Shown piece by piece: positions 25,761-34,701 of a stretch of 55,612 nt of DNA (position 1 is its first letter; each line of letters starts with the position of its first letter). Source of the stretch: RUG12519 sp045649685 (lineage in GTDB: Bacteria; Bacillota; Clostridia; Oscillospirales; Ruminococcaceae); the NCBI GenBank assembly GCA_045649685.1, contig JAZRQJ010000001.1:1-55612 (forward strand), in the 5' to 3' direction. The notes beneath the pieces are model-generated. The model was not told the origin of the DNA, made no database searches, and saw only the letters and a list, made by a program, of their open reading frames with translations. A program made the position numbers and the translations under genes.

Positions 25761-26657
25761 TTGATATCTTTAGGTTATAAAAGAATTGAAAAATCATATA
25801 AAAATGCTCATCATATTAATTTTGACAATAACTCTAAGTTTATTATAATGAGTGACTGCCATAGAGGCAGAGGAAACGTTGGAGACAATTTTTTATCAAA
25901 TCAAAATTTATTCTATGGAGCATTAAAATATTACTATAAGCAAGGATTCAGTTACATTGAATTAGGTGACGGCGATGAACTTTGGGAAAATAAAAAGCTA
26001 AGTGAAATAATAGAAGTGCATGCCGATACTTTTAACATTATGTCTAAGTTTCATCAAAAGAAAAAATTACACATGGTATACGGAAATCACGATATTGTTA
26101 AGAGTAAAAAGAAATATATAAAAAAGCACTGCCAAAAGCACAAAAATAATCAAAAAAAATATAGCGAATCTATATTTAAAACATTAAAAACATATGAAAG
26201 TATTATTTTAGAAAACCAACAAATCAACTCCAAAATATTTCTAATTCATGGTCATCAAGGAGATTTACTAAATGACACATTTTGGCCAGTTGCTAGATTT
26301 CTAGTAAGATATTTATGGAGTCCCTTAGAACTAATCGGATTTAAAGCACCTATATCCGCAGGAGTGTCTCATCAAAAAAGAGACAAAATAGAAAAAAAAC
26401 TAGCCAAATTTGCAAAACAAAAAAATCACATATTAATTTCTGGCCACACCCACAGACCAATATTTGCAAACCCAGAATCCAGTTTATATTTCAATGATGG
26501 AAGTTGTATCCATCCGGGTTGTTTAACAGGAATTGAAGTTGCTAATAATCAAATATCCTTGGTAAAATGGTCAGTATGCACGGGCAAAAAACAAAATTTA
26601 TACGTCTGCAGAAATGTTCTTGAAGGTCCTCAAAATCTTGAAAAATATGTAAATTGA
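25761..26657 (+). CDS. Metallophosphoesterase (LpxH-like fold)
   Basis: A 298-residue calcineurin-like phosphoesterase. The metal-binding motifs are MSDCHRGRG (D-x-H), ELGDGDELWE (GDxxE), MVYGNHDIV (GNHD), LIHGHQGD (second His) and ISGHTHRPIFA (GHTH). The arrangement with ELGDGDELWE resembles the LpxH/UDP-diacylglucosamine pyrophosphatase group, but this Gram-positive organism is unlikely to make lipid A, so the substrate is probably another phosphodiester or nucleotide. The start is TTG at 25761 with AAAGGA about 11 bases upstream. It follows the DUF4474 gene and is ended by a terminator. Confidence 0.85.
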   Translation: MISLGYKRIEKSYKNAHHINFDNNSKFIIMSDCHRGRGNVGDNFLSNQNLFYGALKYYYKQGFSYIELGDGDELWENKKLSEIIEVHADTFNIMSKFHQKKKLHMVYGNHDIVKSKKKYIKKHCQKHKNNQKKYSESIFKTLKTYESIILENQQINSKIFLIHGHQGDLLNDTFWPVARFLVRYLWSPLELIGFKAPISAGVSHQKRDKIEKKLAKFAKQKNHILISGHTHRPIFANPESSLYFNDGSCIHPGCLTGIEVANNQISLVKWSVCTGKKQNLYVCRNVLEGPQNLEKYVN

Positions 26658-26658
26658 T

Positions 26659-26702
26659 AAAAAAGAAGAGTCCTTATAATATCATATAGGACCCTTCTTT
26701 TT
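26659..26702. terminator. Bidirectional terminator
   Basis: AAAAAGAAGAGTCCT and AGGACCCTTCTTTTT form a long hairpin with A/T flanks, lying between the convergent ends of the phosphoesterase gene (plus) and corA (minus). Confidence 0.85.
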
Positions 26703-26723
26703 GAATTATAAAACACAACCATA

Positions 26724-27635
26724 TTAAAGCCATTTTTTTCGCTTAAAAAACAACAAACTTGAAATAATTATAAGAACACAAATAATAAACACAACAGGAT
26801 ATCCCAAAGGCGACTCTAATTCAGGCATATTCTTAAAATTCATGCCAAACCATCCTGTTATTAATGTTAATGGCATAAAAATTGAAGTAATTACAGTCAA
26901 TATTGTGATTATTCTATTTTGTTTTATATCCAAATGAGATTTATAGAGGTCTCTAACCTGCATTGTATAGTCCCTAATAGACGAAGACATATCACGCAAT
27001 CGCTCTACCCTATTTAAAAACAGATGAAAATAACGTATGTTTTCATCTTCAAAAAAGCTGTTTTCATTTTCCTCAAAAATCTGTCCCAAGTCTAAAAGTT
27101 GCTCATAATGTATTCTTAAATCCCTAATGTCTCCTCGCATATCGTTAACTCTATTAGGCATAGCATCTTCATCTTCAATAATTTCGCGTTCTATCATACC
27201 CAATTCTCTCTCATAATTAGCCATAAGTCTAAAGTCATCTTTTATAATTTGCTCTAAAAAATCATATAAAAACCGTTCTAAACTCGGAAATCTCCAGCGT
27301 CTACTTATTTGTATTTTCTGTATCATGCTTTTAACTACTCCACTATCATCTATAAAAACAATTCCTTTTTCATCTAATGCAAAAGCAAATTTATGCTCTT
27401 CAAACAAATTTAATCTATTTGGTATGCAAAACGTTCCAGTTAATGAATCATAGTTAACATCTGCCGTAGTATTCAAAATATCTGCTGTTTCTAATTCGAT
27501 ATCAATTCCCAAATCAAAACTATCTCGTTGAACTCTCCACTCTTTTAAACTCAAAACTGCAACATATTTTTCATCACACACTTTAATATAATCTTTGCTG
27601 CATTCCTCAAGAACTTCTTTAATAACAAAATACAT
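26724..27635 (-). CDS. corA: CorA-type magnesium transporter
   Basis: Pentameric inner-membrane Mg2+ channel. The N-terminal 230 residues form the cytosolic domain with long helices (for example FLNRVERLRDMSSSIRDYTMQ). Two C-terminal helices follow: NRIITILTVITSIFMPLTLITGWFGMNF, with the GMN signature, and YPVVFIICVLIIISSLLFF ending in KRKKW. The 303-residue length fits. ATG at 27635 has GGTGAT close upstream. A magnesium-sensing M-box riboswitch with a terminator directly precedes it, which supports magnesium as the cargo. Confidence 0.94.
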   Translation of the reverse strand: MYFVIKEVLEECSKDYIKVCDEKYVAVLSLKEWRVQRDSFDLGIDIELETADILNTTADVNYDSLTGTFCIPNRLNLFEEHKFAFALDEKGIVFIDDSGVVKSMIQKIQISRRWRFPSLERFLYDFLEQIIKDDFRLMANYERELGMIEREIIEDEDAMPNRVNDMRGDIRDLRIHYEQLLDLGQIFEENENSFFEDENIRYFHLFLNRVERLRDMSSSIRDYTMQVRDLYKSHLDIKQNRIITILTVITSIFMPLTLITGWFGMNFKNMPELESPLGYPVVFIICVLIIISSLLFFKRKKWL

Positions 27636-27686
27636 AAAAATCACCACTGTAAATATATTGATTTATTTTTATAAATTTTAACAAAA

Positions 27687-27718
27687 CAAAAACTCTCATC
27701 GCTAAACAACGACAAGAG
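27687..27718 (-). terminator. Riboswitch terminator upstream of corA
   Basis: On the minus strand CTCTTGTCG (27718-27710) pairs with CGATGAGAG (27701-27693), nine pairs including two G-U, followed by a T-run. It would be the OFF-state terminator of the M-box expression platform. Confidence 0.75.
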
Positions 27719-27750
27719 AACAAACCAAAAACTGGCTAAAAATCATACTA

Positions 27751-27905
27751 TGTCATCGTTCAAGCTTTAACTCCTCTAGGGCAATGTTATTGCATTATTC
27801 CATGCCTTAAGAACGACATGGACTGTTCCTTACCATCTAATTGTGTCTCCACAACATCGCGGCAGCAATCCGTATCCCTAGGGTAGCCTCACCTACCGAA
27901 TATTA
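27751..27905 (-). ncRNA. M-box (ykoK) magnesium riboswitch
   Basis: Read on the minus strand, the conserved M-box parts are present in order: TAGGTGAGGCTACC, ATACGGATTGCTGCCGC, then GATGTTGTGGAGACACAATTAG, and GTTAAAGCTTGAACGATG near the 3' end. These follow the consensus GUUAGGUGAGGCU, CGCUGCUGCC and GCUAAAGCUCUACGAU of the class. The RNA senses Mg2+ and in high magnesium favours a terminator, which lies at 27687-27718. It precedes corA by about 115 bases. The position fits the known linkage of M-boxes to magnesium transporters. Some variable arms cannot be checked by eye. Confidence 0.9.
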
Positions 27906-27979
27906 TTAACTTTATTTATTATATGCCTTAAAAATCAATATGTCAACTAAATCACATATATTTTAAAAAAATAAATAAA

Positions 27980-28010
27980 AAGCAATTGCACAAATAACTT
28001 GCAATTGCTT
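27980..28010 (-). terminator. adhE terminator
   Basis: AAGCAATTGC (27980-27989) and GCAATTGCTT (28001-28010) form a 10 bp hairpin; on the minus strand it is followed by a T-rich tail. It lies 10 bases after the adhE stop. Confidence 0.85.
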
Positions 28011-28020
28011 AATAAACTAT

Positions 28021-30624
28021 TTATTTCTTACCATAATAAGCTTCTTTAAACATGTTTTTAATCTCGCTTATCAATGGATATCTCGGATTAGCTCCCGTAC
28101 ATTGATCGTCAAAAGCGCGTTCAGACATTTCATCTAATGTATTTAAGAAATCTTCTTCTGAAATCCCATAATCCTTAATTGTAGGTTTAATTCCAATTTT
28201 TACCTTTAAGTCCTCTATTGCATCTATAAACTTGTTTAAAGTTTCCTCATCGTTCTTACCTTTTATACCCAAAAATTCTGCACATTCACAATAGCGTCTT
28301 AAAGTAATAGGATATTTATATTGTGGAAACGTTCCCATTTTTGTAGGATTTTCTGAAGCATTATATCTCATAACGATAGTTAAAAGCAACGCATTAGCTA
28401 TTCCGTGTGGTAAATGGTGATATGCACCTAACTTGTGTGCCATTGAATGACAAACACCCAAAAATGCATTCGCAAAAGCCATACCCGCTGATGTAGCTGC
28501 TTCCGCCATTTTCTCTCTTGCCTCAACATCTTCTGATCCATTATCATATGCTCTAGACAAATATTTAAATATTGTTTTAATAGCAGTTAGCGCCAATCCA
28601 TCTGTATATCCTGTTGCCATAATGGAGGCATATGCTTCCAACGCATGCACTAAAGCATCAATTCCAGATGCACTTGTTAATCCCTTAGGTGCATCCATCA
28701 TTAAATCGGCATCAACAATAGCCATATTGGGCATAAGTTCATAATCTGCCAAAGGATATTTTACTCCATTATTTTGATCTGTGATAACTGCAAAAGGTGT
28801 TACCTCAGAACCAGTTCCGGCCGAAGTAGGACATGCCACAAAATAAGCTTTGGTTCCCATTTTAGGAAATTGATAAACTCTTTTTCTTATATCCATAAAA
28901 CGCATAGCAAGATCTTGAAATTCAACTTCAGGATGCTCATAAATAACCCACATTATCTTGGCAGCATCCATAGCAGATCCTCCACCCAAAGCAATTATAA
29001 CATCCGGTTCAAAAGACATCATAGCCCTCGCACCTTCTTCAGCACATGCAAGTGTTGGATCAGGTTCAACTTTATAAAATGTATGATGAGTTATATCCAT
29101 TTCTTCCAAATATTTTGTTAAATTTTTAGTATATCCATTTTTATATAAAAAAGAGTCTGTAACTATAAAAGCACGTTTCTTGTTTAAAACTTCTTTTAAT
29201 TCACGTATTGCAACACCCATACAACCTTTTTTAAAATAAACCTTTTGGGGTGCCCTAAACCAAAGCATATTTTCTCTCCTCTCAGCAACCTGTTTAATAT
29301 TAAGTAGATTTAAAACACCTACGTTATCAGAAACTGAATTTCCTCCCCAAGATCCACATCCTAATGTTAAAGAAGGTGTTAAAGCAAAATTATAAATATC
29401 TCCTATTCCACCATGTGAAGATGGTGTGTTTACCAAAACTCGACATGTTTTCATAGCAGACTCAAATTTACTCATTTTGCTTTTCTCGGTCAAAGAGTTA
29501 ATATATATAGATGATGTATGTCCCAATCCACCGTCTTCTATTAAAGATTGTGCTTTTGAAATAGCATCATCAAAATTTTCTGCTTTATACATAGCTAAAA
29601 TTGGCGATAATTTTTCATGAGCAAATGCTTCCTCAAGTCCAACAGACTCAACTTCACCAATTAAAATTTTAATATCTTCAGCCACTTCAAATCCAGCTAA
29701 CTTTGCTATGGTAGAAGGTTTTTGTCCAACAATTTTAGCATTTAAAGATCCATTAATCAAAATTGTATCACGAATTTTTTGCAATTCATCTGAATTCAAA
29801 AAGTAACAGCCTCTTAATTTAAATTCGTTTTTAACCTCATCATAGATATTTTTGTCAACTATACAAGATTGCTCAGATGCACATATCATTCCATTATCAA
29901 ATGTTTTAGAATGCACAATAGACATAACTGCCATTTTAATGTCAGCAGACTCGTCTATAACAGCCGGTGTATTCCCCGCACCAACTCCAATAGCAGGCTT
30001 TCCTGAAGAATATGCCGCTTTAACCATTCCCGGTCCACCAGTAGCAAGAATAATATCGGATTCTCTCATAGCCATATTAGTAAGTTCCAGAGAAGGCTCA
30101 TCAATCCAAGATATAATATCTTTTGGCGCACCCGCCTTAATTGCTGCATCCAAAACAATTTTAGCAGCCGCAATTGTAGATTTTTTAGCTCTAGGATGTG
30201 GAGAAATAATTATTGCATTACGAGTTTTTAGCGCAATCAAAGCTTTAAAAATTGCAGTAGAAGTCGGATTAGTGGTTGGAATAACAGCAGAAATTAATCC
30301 AATAGGTTCCGCTATTTTTTTTATTCCAAATGACTTATCTTCTTCTATAACCCCGCAAGTCTTTGTATACTTATATTTGTTATAAATATACTCCGATGCA
30401 TAATGATTTTTTATAACTTTATCTTCAACCACACCCATATTTGTTTCATCAACGGCCATTTTAGCCAGCGAAATTCTCTGTTGATTTGCAGCAATTGACG
30501 CTCTAAAAAATATTTCATCTACTTGTTCTTGCGTAAATTTCGCATATTTATTCTGAGCTTCTCTCATATTCTTAAGCTTAATTTCAAGTGCTTCCACACT
30601 ATCAACCACACATTTGTTGTTCAT
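28021..30624 (-). CDS. adhE: Bifunctional acetaldehyde-CoA/alcohol dehydrogenase
   Basis: Converts acetyl-CoA to acetaldehyde and then to ethanol, regenerating NAD+ in fermentation; it forms spirosome filaments. The N-terminal aldehyde dehydrogenase domain (about 1-440) has TNPTSTAIFKALIALKTRN, the NAD region GGPGMVKAAYSSGKPAIGVGAGN and the catalytic Cys in DNGMICASEQSC. The C-terminal iron alcohol dehydrogenase domain (about 455-867) has ALGGGSAMDAAKIMW, CPTSAGTGSEVTPFAVI and the iron ligands in HSMAHKLGAYHHLPHGIANA. The 867-residue length is typical. ATG at 30624 has GAGAGGAAG upstream. A Rex-like operator overlaps the promoter. Confidence 0.97.
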   Translation of the reverse strand: MNNKCVVDSVEALEIKLKNMREAQNKYAKFTQEQVDEIFFRASIAANQQRISLAKMAVDETNMGVVEDKVIKNHYASEYIYNKYKYTKTCGVIEEDKSFGIKKIAEPIGLISAVIPTTNPTSTAIFKALIALKTRNAIIISPHPRAKKSTIAAAKIVLDAAIKAGAPKDIISWIDEPSLELTNMAMRESDIILATGGPGMVKAAYSSGKPAIGVGAGNTPAVIDESADIKMAVMSIVHSKTFDNGMICASEQSCIVDKNIYDEVKNEFKLRGCYFLNSDELQKIRDTILINGSLNAKIVGQKPSTIAKLAGFEVAEDIKILIGEVESVGLEEAFAHEKLSPILAMYKAENFDDAISKAQSLIEDGGLGHTSSIYINSLTEKSKMSKFESAMKTCRVLVNTPSSHGGIGDIYNFALTPSLTLGCGSWGGNSVSDNVGVLNLLNIKQVAERRENMLWFRAPQKVYFKKGCMGVAIRELKEVLNKKRAFIVTDSFLYKNGYTKNLTKYLEEMDITHHTFYKVEPDPTLACAEEGARAMMSFEPDVIIALGGGSAMDAAKIMWVIYEHPEVEFQDLAMRFMDIRKRVYQFPKMGTKAYFVACPTSAGTGSEVTPFAVITDQNNGVKYPLADYELMPNMAIVDADLMMDAPKGLTSASGIDALVHALEAYASIMATGYTDGLALTAIKTIFKYLSRAYDNGSEDVEAREKMAEAATSAGMAFANAFLGVCHSMAHKLGAYHHLPHGIANALLLTIVMRYNASENPTKMGTFPQYKYPITLRRYCECAEFLGIKGKNDEETLNKFIDAIEDLKVKIGIKPTIKDYGISEEDFLNTLDEMSERAFDDQCTGANPRYPLISEIKNMFKEAYYGKK

Positions 30625-30668
30625 AAAAATTCTTCCTCTCAATGATATTTGCTACTCACAATTCACTA

Positions 30669-30686
30669 TTGTTAATTTTATCACAA
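30669..30686. promoter_or_regulatory. Candidate Rex operator
   Basis: On the minus strand TTGTGATAAAATTAACAA matches the clostridial Rex box TTGTTAAnnnnTTAACAA at 12 of 14 fixed positions. It overlaps the -10 element of the adhE promoter, where a NADH-sensing repressor would block transcription. Confidence 0.65.
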
Positions 30687-30703
30687 ATTAGTGTGAATTT
30701 CAA
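30675..30703 (-). promoter_or_regulatory. adhE promoter
   Basis: Minus strand TTGAAA (30703-30698), 17-base spacer, TAAAAT (30680-30675). Confidence 0.65.
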
Positions 30704-30724
30704 ATAAAACAAAAAGTAAAAATT

Positions 30725-32662
30725 CTATTTAACTATAGCATACCCAATAAACTTAGCGGTTCTTATAAAATTCTGAATTTCTTCTTTACTAATTTGAGAA
30801 ACATCTCTCTTATTTTGTGGTTTTATTGAAGAATATTCTTTATCCACAATTTCTTCTTTAACAATACTTTCCGTTCCATAATACTCAGGTGGACAAACCG
30901 CTTCTAAATAATACTCTTGATTAATAATATTCTTTCTTACCAAATTAAATAACTTATCGCTAACTACAAAATTCTTAACTTTTTCATTAAAATCATTTTT
31001 GAAAAATTCAGTTATATTATCAAATGCTACAGTTTCATCTGAATAAAAACAACAACATCTCTCATCGCATGATTCGCTTTTTGTATACATATTTCTATAA
31101 ACAGACCCGTCCTTTTGAAGTTCTTTACTAACAAGTCCCCTATTTAAAATTCTCATAGCTAATCGAATCATTTCTTTATCATTATCAGAAAACGATATTT
31201 GATATCTACAATCCATATGTTCTGAATCTTTCGTAATCTTATCATTTTTTAACAACACTATTTTTTCCGGTTTTAAAACTTCCAAACACAAATTTTTATC
31301 AATTCCAGGATCTGACTCGCAATCAATAATTTCATTATCTTTTATTGTAAAAAATCTATCACCAAACGGATCTCCACACAAAATATATGTTGCCATAAAA
31401 ACATTCCAATTAACATTTCTAAAACCTGTTTTTTCAGTATCATAACTAGTATTATAACCATTAATAGCATTCTTTAATATATTTTCAAAACTTTTAGCTA
31501 AAACATCCTTATTAAATTTTGCAGAATCATTTCCAGCGATAGAAATCCTTAAATAAGGACAATCAATAGACTCACAAAAATCAGCTTTAATTTCATTATA
31601 CCCCATATTAATTAATTTGTTTTGAAAGTCTTTATTATTAATTTCATTACATAAATTTTTAAAAGTACTTATATTGCTGTTTTTAACGCCTTTTAAGGGA
31701 TAAACAGACACTCCACAATAATCATAATTTTCTGAAAAAATATCCTTTAACCCATTAACATTATATTGCTGAAAAAATTCCCACTTATCTTTCTGCGGTA
31801 ATTTATAATCGACATTTATATTTTTTTTATCATAGTTATTCAAGAAATTCTCATCTAAATTTACCATAACATCTTTAAATCGTGTGCTTCTAATGATAAT
31901 CAACGAATTTGAAGGATGTATGTATTTATTATAAGCATCACAAACATCACTATAACTACAATTGGGAATACTTTCAACTATTCCTCCAGACTCAAATTTT
32001 AATTTATTGTTATGGTTTACTATTTCAAAATTATAGATTTTATCAGTGTAAACAGAGTTCATATATTGATCGTGTTGAGCAACTTCAATAAACATTCTTC
32101 CTCGATTTAATATTTTTCCTTCCTTACTCTTGGTTTGATTAAAAACCTGCTTTTTAAAAATATTCTCATTGCTCAAAAATTTTTTGTTTTTCAATGAACT
32201 TAGCAAAAAATTAAGATTTTTGAAATTGTCGTTGAAAAAACACGTCCTAAATACTAATCCAAATTTACTGGTATATGCTTCAAAATCAACATCTGTACTA
32301 TCTTCAGGTTGAATCACCATATCATCAAAACAACAATGTTCTAATGCATGAGGAATCCCATTATCATTTTCAGGTGGAACTCTATAAGCCATCTCAATAT
32401 TATCATAATCAAGATTTATGAAACAAATAAGTTGCGCACCTGTTTTTTTATGTTCATAATGTAATATATAGTCGTTTTCATCATTTATTTTCTCATTTTT
32501 AATCTTCAAAACTCTTTTTAAATTATAATTTTCAACTTGATTAGCTGCGCTAACAGCTTTAATTTCATTATCATCTATTGCTTGAACCAAAATAACATTA
32601 GCACCCAACATAAAAATGCAAAATACTAATACAAACAATATTCCACGCTTTATTAATTTCAT
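30725..32662 (-). CDS. Secreted M16-family peptidase-like protein, copy 1
   Basis: A 645-residue exported protein, paralogous to the next gene upstream. The N-terminus MKLIKRGILFVLVFCIFMLG is a signal peptide ending near residue 28. The inverted zinc motif HALEH (H105, E108, H109) lies in ENDNGIPHALEHCCF, and FESGGIVESIPNCSY followed by YIHPSNSLIIIRS matches the M16C (presequence protease) layout. The third zinc ligand normally found in NEMKG is Gln here (VFNQTKSKEG), so activity is doubtful. It is shorter than full M16C enzymes (about 970). It has many Cys residues. ATG at 32662 has AAGGAGAGG upstream, in a spacer homologous to the adhE leader. Confidence 0.75.
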   Translation of the reverse strand: MKLIKRGILFVLVFCIFMLGANVILVQAIDDNEIKAVSAANQVENYNLKRVLKIKNEKINDENDYILHYEHKKTGAQLICFINLDYDNIEMAYRVPPENDNGIPHALEHCCFDDMVIQPEDSTDVDFEAYTSKFGLVFRTCFFNDNFKNLNFLLSSLKNKKFLSNENIFKKQVFNQTKSKEGKILNRGRMFIEVAQHDQYMNSVYTDKIYNFEIVNHNNKLKFESGGIVESIPNCSYSDVCDAYNKYIHPSNSLIIIRSTRFKDVMVNLDENFLNNYDKKNINVDYKLPQKDKWEFFQQYNVNGLKDIFSENYDYCGVSVYPLKGVKNSNISTFKNLCNEINNKDFQNKLINMGYNEIKADFCESIDCPYLRISIAGNDSAKFNKDVLAKSFENILKNAINGYNTSYDTEKTGFRNVNWNVFMATYILCGDPFGDRFFTIKDNEIIDCESDPGIDKNLCLEVLKPEKIVLLKNDKITKDSEHMDCRYQISFSDNDKEMIRLAMRILNRGLVSKELQKDGSVYRNMYTKSESCDERCCCFYSDETVAFDNITEFFKNDFNEKVKNFVVSDKLFNLVRKNIINQEYYLEAVCPPEYYGTESIVKEEIVDKEYSSIKPQNKRDVSQISKEEIQNFIRTAKFIGYAIVK

Positions 32663-32748
32663 TCGCCTCTCCTTATAATTATATTTCCTACTCACAATTA
32701 ACTGCTATCAATTTCATTGCAAATAAGTGTCAATTTTAAATAATAAAC
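32663..32748. repeat. Spacer copied from the adhE promoter region
   Basis: The sequence from CTACTCACAATT at 32688 onward to the 3' end of the copy 2 gene is similar to the one from 30652 onward, which holds the adhE promoter and Rex site. The two can be aligned base by base with few gaps into the neighbouring 3' ends. In this copy the Rex box has decayed to TTGCAATGAAATTGATAG. It marks the border of a tandem duplication. Confidence 0.7.
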
Positions 32749-34701
32749 TTAAAAACCTAATTTAACTGTAGCATATCCAACAAATTTAGCGCTTCTTATA
32801 AAATCTTGAATTTCTTTTTTACTAATTTGAGAAATATCTCTCTTGGTTTCCAATTTTGTTGAAAAATATTCTTTATCTAAAATTTTTTCTTCAATAACAG
32901 TTTCTTTTTCATCGCTATGACAGAAAGAAACTGCCTGCAAAACAAGATTATTATTATTAACAATATTATATTTAACTAAATTAAATAGTTCATCACTAAC
33001 TACAAAATTTTTAACTTTCTCATTAAAATCATGTTTAAAAAAATCAGTTATATTATCAAATGCTACAGTTTCATCTGAATAAAAACAAAAACTTCTTTTA
33101 TCATTAAAATCAGTTTTTGTATACATATTACTATATACATAACCTCTTTTTTGAAGTTCTTTACTAACCAGACCTCTATTTAAAATTCTCATAGCTAATC
33201 GACTCATCTCTTTATCTTTATCTTCAAAAGAAATCTGATATCTACATGCAAAACATTCTGGCATACTTGCACTTTTATCCCTTGTCAACAATACTATTTT
33301 TTCTGGTTTTAAAACTTCCAAACACAAATTTTTATCAATTCCAAAATCGTCTTCATCATTAACAAATTCATTATTTTTTATTGTAAAAAACCTGTCATCA
33401 AAAGGGGCTCCACAAATAGCATACGAAGCCATAACATCATCTCCAGCAATATATTTAAAACCCATATTTTCACAAGAATCCTTACATTCATTAAAGTTTA
33501 AAGCTTCTTTTAATATTTTATCAAAATTTTTAGTTAAAATATCTTTACTAAACTTATCAATATCATTACCAGCAACCGCAATCCTTAAGTAGCTACAATC
33601 AAGAGCCTCGCATAACTGAAATTTACAATCAGTATATCCTATATCAACTAATTTTTGATAAAACTTGTCACAATCTATTGCATAACACAGGTTGTTAAAT
33701 GTTTTCATTCTATCATTTTTAATTCCTTTCAATGGATAAATAGCAACCCCACAATAATCATAGTTTTTTGAAAAAATACTATTAACCTCTTTTACATCGT
33801 ATTGCGAGAAAAATTCAAAATCGCCTTTTTCTTTTAATTTATAGTCAATATCTATATTTTTCCTATCGTAGCATTTCATAAACTTTTTATCTAAATGCAC
33901 CATAACATCTTTAAATTGCTTACTTTTTATAACAACTAAAGAATTGGATGGATGTATATATTTATTACAAGCATCACAAACTTCTTTATAACTACAGTTA
34001 GGAATTTTTTCAAGAATGCCTCCAGATTCAAATTTTAATTTATTTCCTCTATTCATTATTTCATAATTATAGATCTTATCTAAATAAGTAGACCATTTAT
34101 ACTTATCTTTCTGCATCATCTCTAGGAACATCCTACCCACAGTTAATATAGAACCATCATGTCCTTTTACTTGATTAAAAACCTGTCTTTTAAAAATACT
34201 TTCATCTTCCAAAAATTTTCTATTTTTCAGCGAATCGGTTAAAATATCTATATTATCAAAGTTACCATTAGCAAAACAAGTTGAAAACATTAATCCTGAT
34301 GGAAATGTGCTTGCTTTACACGCTAAAGCTACATTATCTTCAGGCTCAATCATTATATTATTGCCGCAACAATGCTCTAAGGCGTGAGAAACACCATTAT
34401 CGTTTTCGGGCGGAACTCTATAAAAAATTTCTAAATTATCATAATCAAAATCTGTATAGCAAACAAATTGCGCTCCTGTTTTTATATGCTCATAATGCAA
34501 TATATATTGATTCTTTTTAACTCCAATAAAATTATAATGTTTTTTCAAAACTCGTTTTAAATTATAATTTTCAACTTGATTAGCTGTGCTAACCGATTTA
34601 ATTTCATCTTCACCCATTGCTTGAACAAAAACAATATTAGCACCCAACATAAAAATGCAGAGTGCCAATACAAGCAATTTTCCATGCTTTATTAATTTCA
34701 T
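32749..34701 (-). CDS. Secreted M16-family peptidase-like protein, copy 2
   Basis: A 650-residue paralogue of copy 1, with a signal peptide at MKLIKHGKLLVLALCIFMLG and HALEH at residues 106-110 in ENDNGVSHALEHCCG. Later blocks such as LKFESGGILEKIPNCSY, CNKYIHPSNSLVVIKS and NRGLVSKELQKRGYVYSNMYTK are shared with copy 1. The expected third zinc ligand is again Gln (VFNQVKGHDG). The start ATG overlaps the TGA of rubrerythrin by two bases (ATGA), with AAAGGAGAGG upstream, so the pair is translationally coupled. The role is unknown; peptide degradation or binding outside the cell is an inference. Confidence 0.75.
   Translation of the reverse strand: MKLIKHGKLLVLALCIFMLGANIVFVQAMGEDEIKSVSTANQVENYNLKRVLKKHYNFIGVKKNQYILHYEHIKTGAQFVCYTDFDYDNLEIFYRVPPENDNGVSHALEHCCGNNIMIEPEDNVALACKASTFPSGLMFSTCFANGNFDNIDILTDSLKNRKFLEDESIFKRQVFNQVKGHDGSILTVGRMFLEMMQKDKYKWSTYLDKIYNYEIMNRGNKLKFESGGILEKIPNCSYKEVCDACNKYIHPSNSLVVIKSKQFKDVMVHLDKKFMKCYDRKNIDIDYKLKEKGDFEFFSQYDVKEVNSIFSKNYDYCGVAIYPLKGIKNDRMKTFNNLCYAIDCDKFYQKLVDIGYTDCKFQLCEALDCSYLRIAVAGNDIDKFSKDILTKNFDKILKEALNFNECKDSCENMGFKYIAGDDVMASYAICGAPFDDRFFTIKNNEFVNDEDDFGIDKNLCLEVLKPEKIVLLTRDKSASMPECFACRYQISFEDKDKEMSRLAMRILNRGLVSKELQKRGYVYSNMYTKTDFNDKRSFCFYSDETVAFDNITDFFKHDFNEKVKNFVVSDELFNLVKYNIVNNNNLVLQAVSFCHSDEKETVIEEKILDKEYFSTKLETKRDISQISKKEIQDFIRSAKFVGYATVKLGF

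Noticed and set aside
29852..30385. 177-residue plus-strand frame
   Set aside because: Antisense shadow of the adhE aldehyde dehydrogenase domain.
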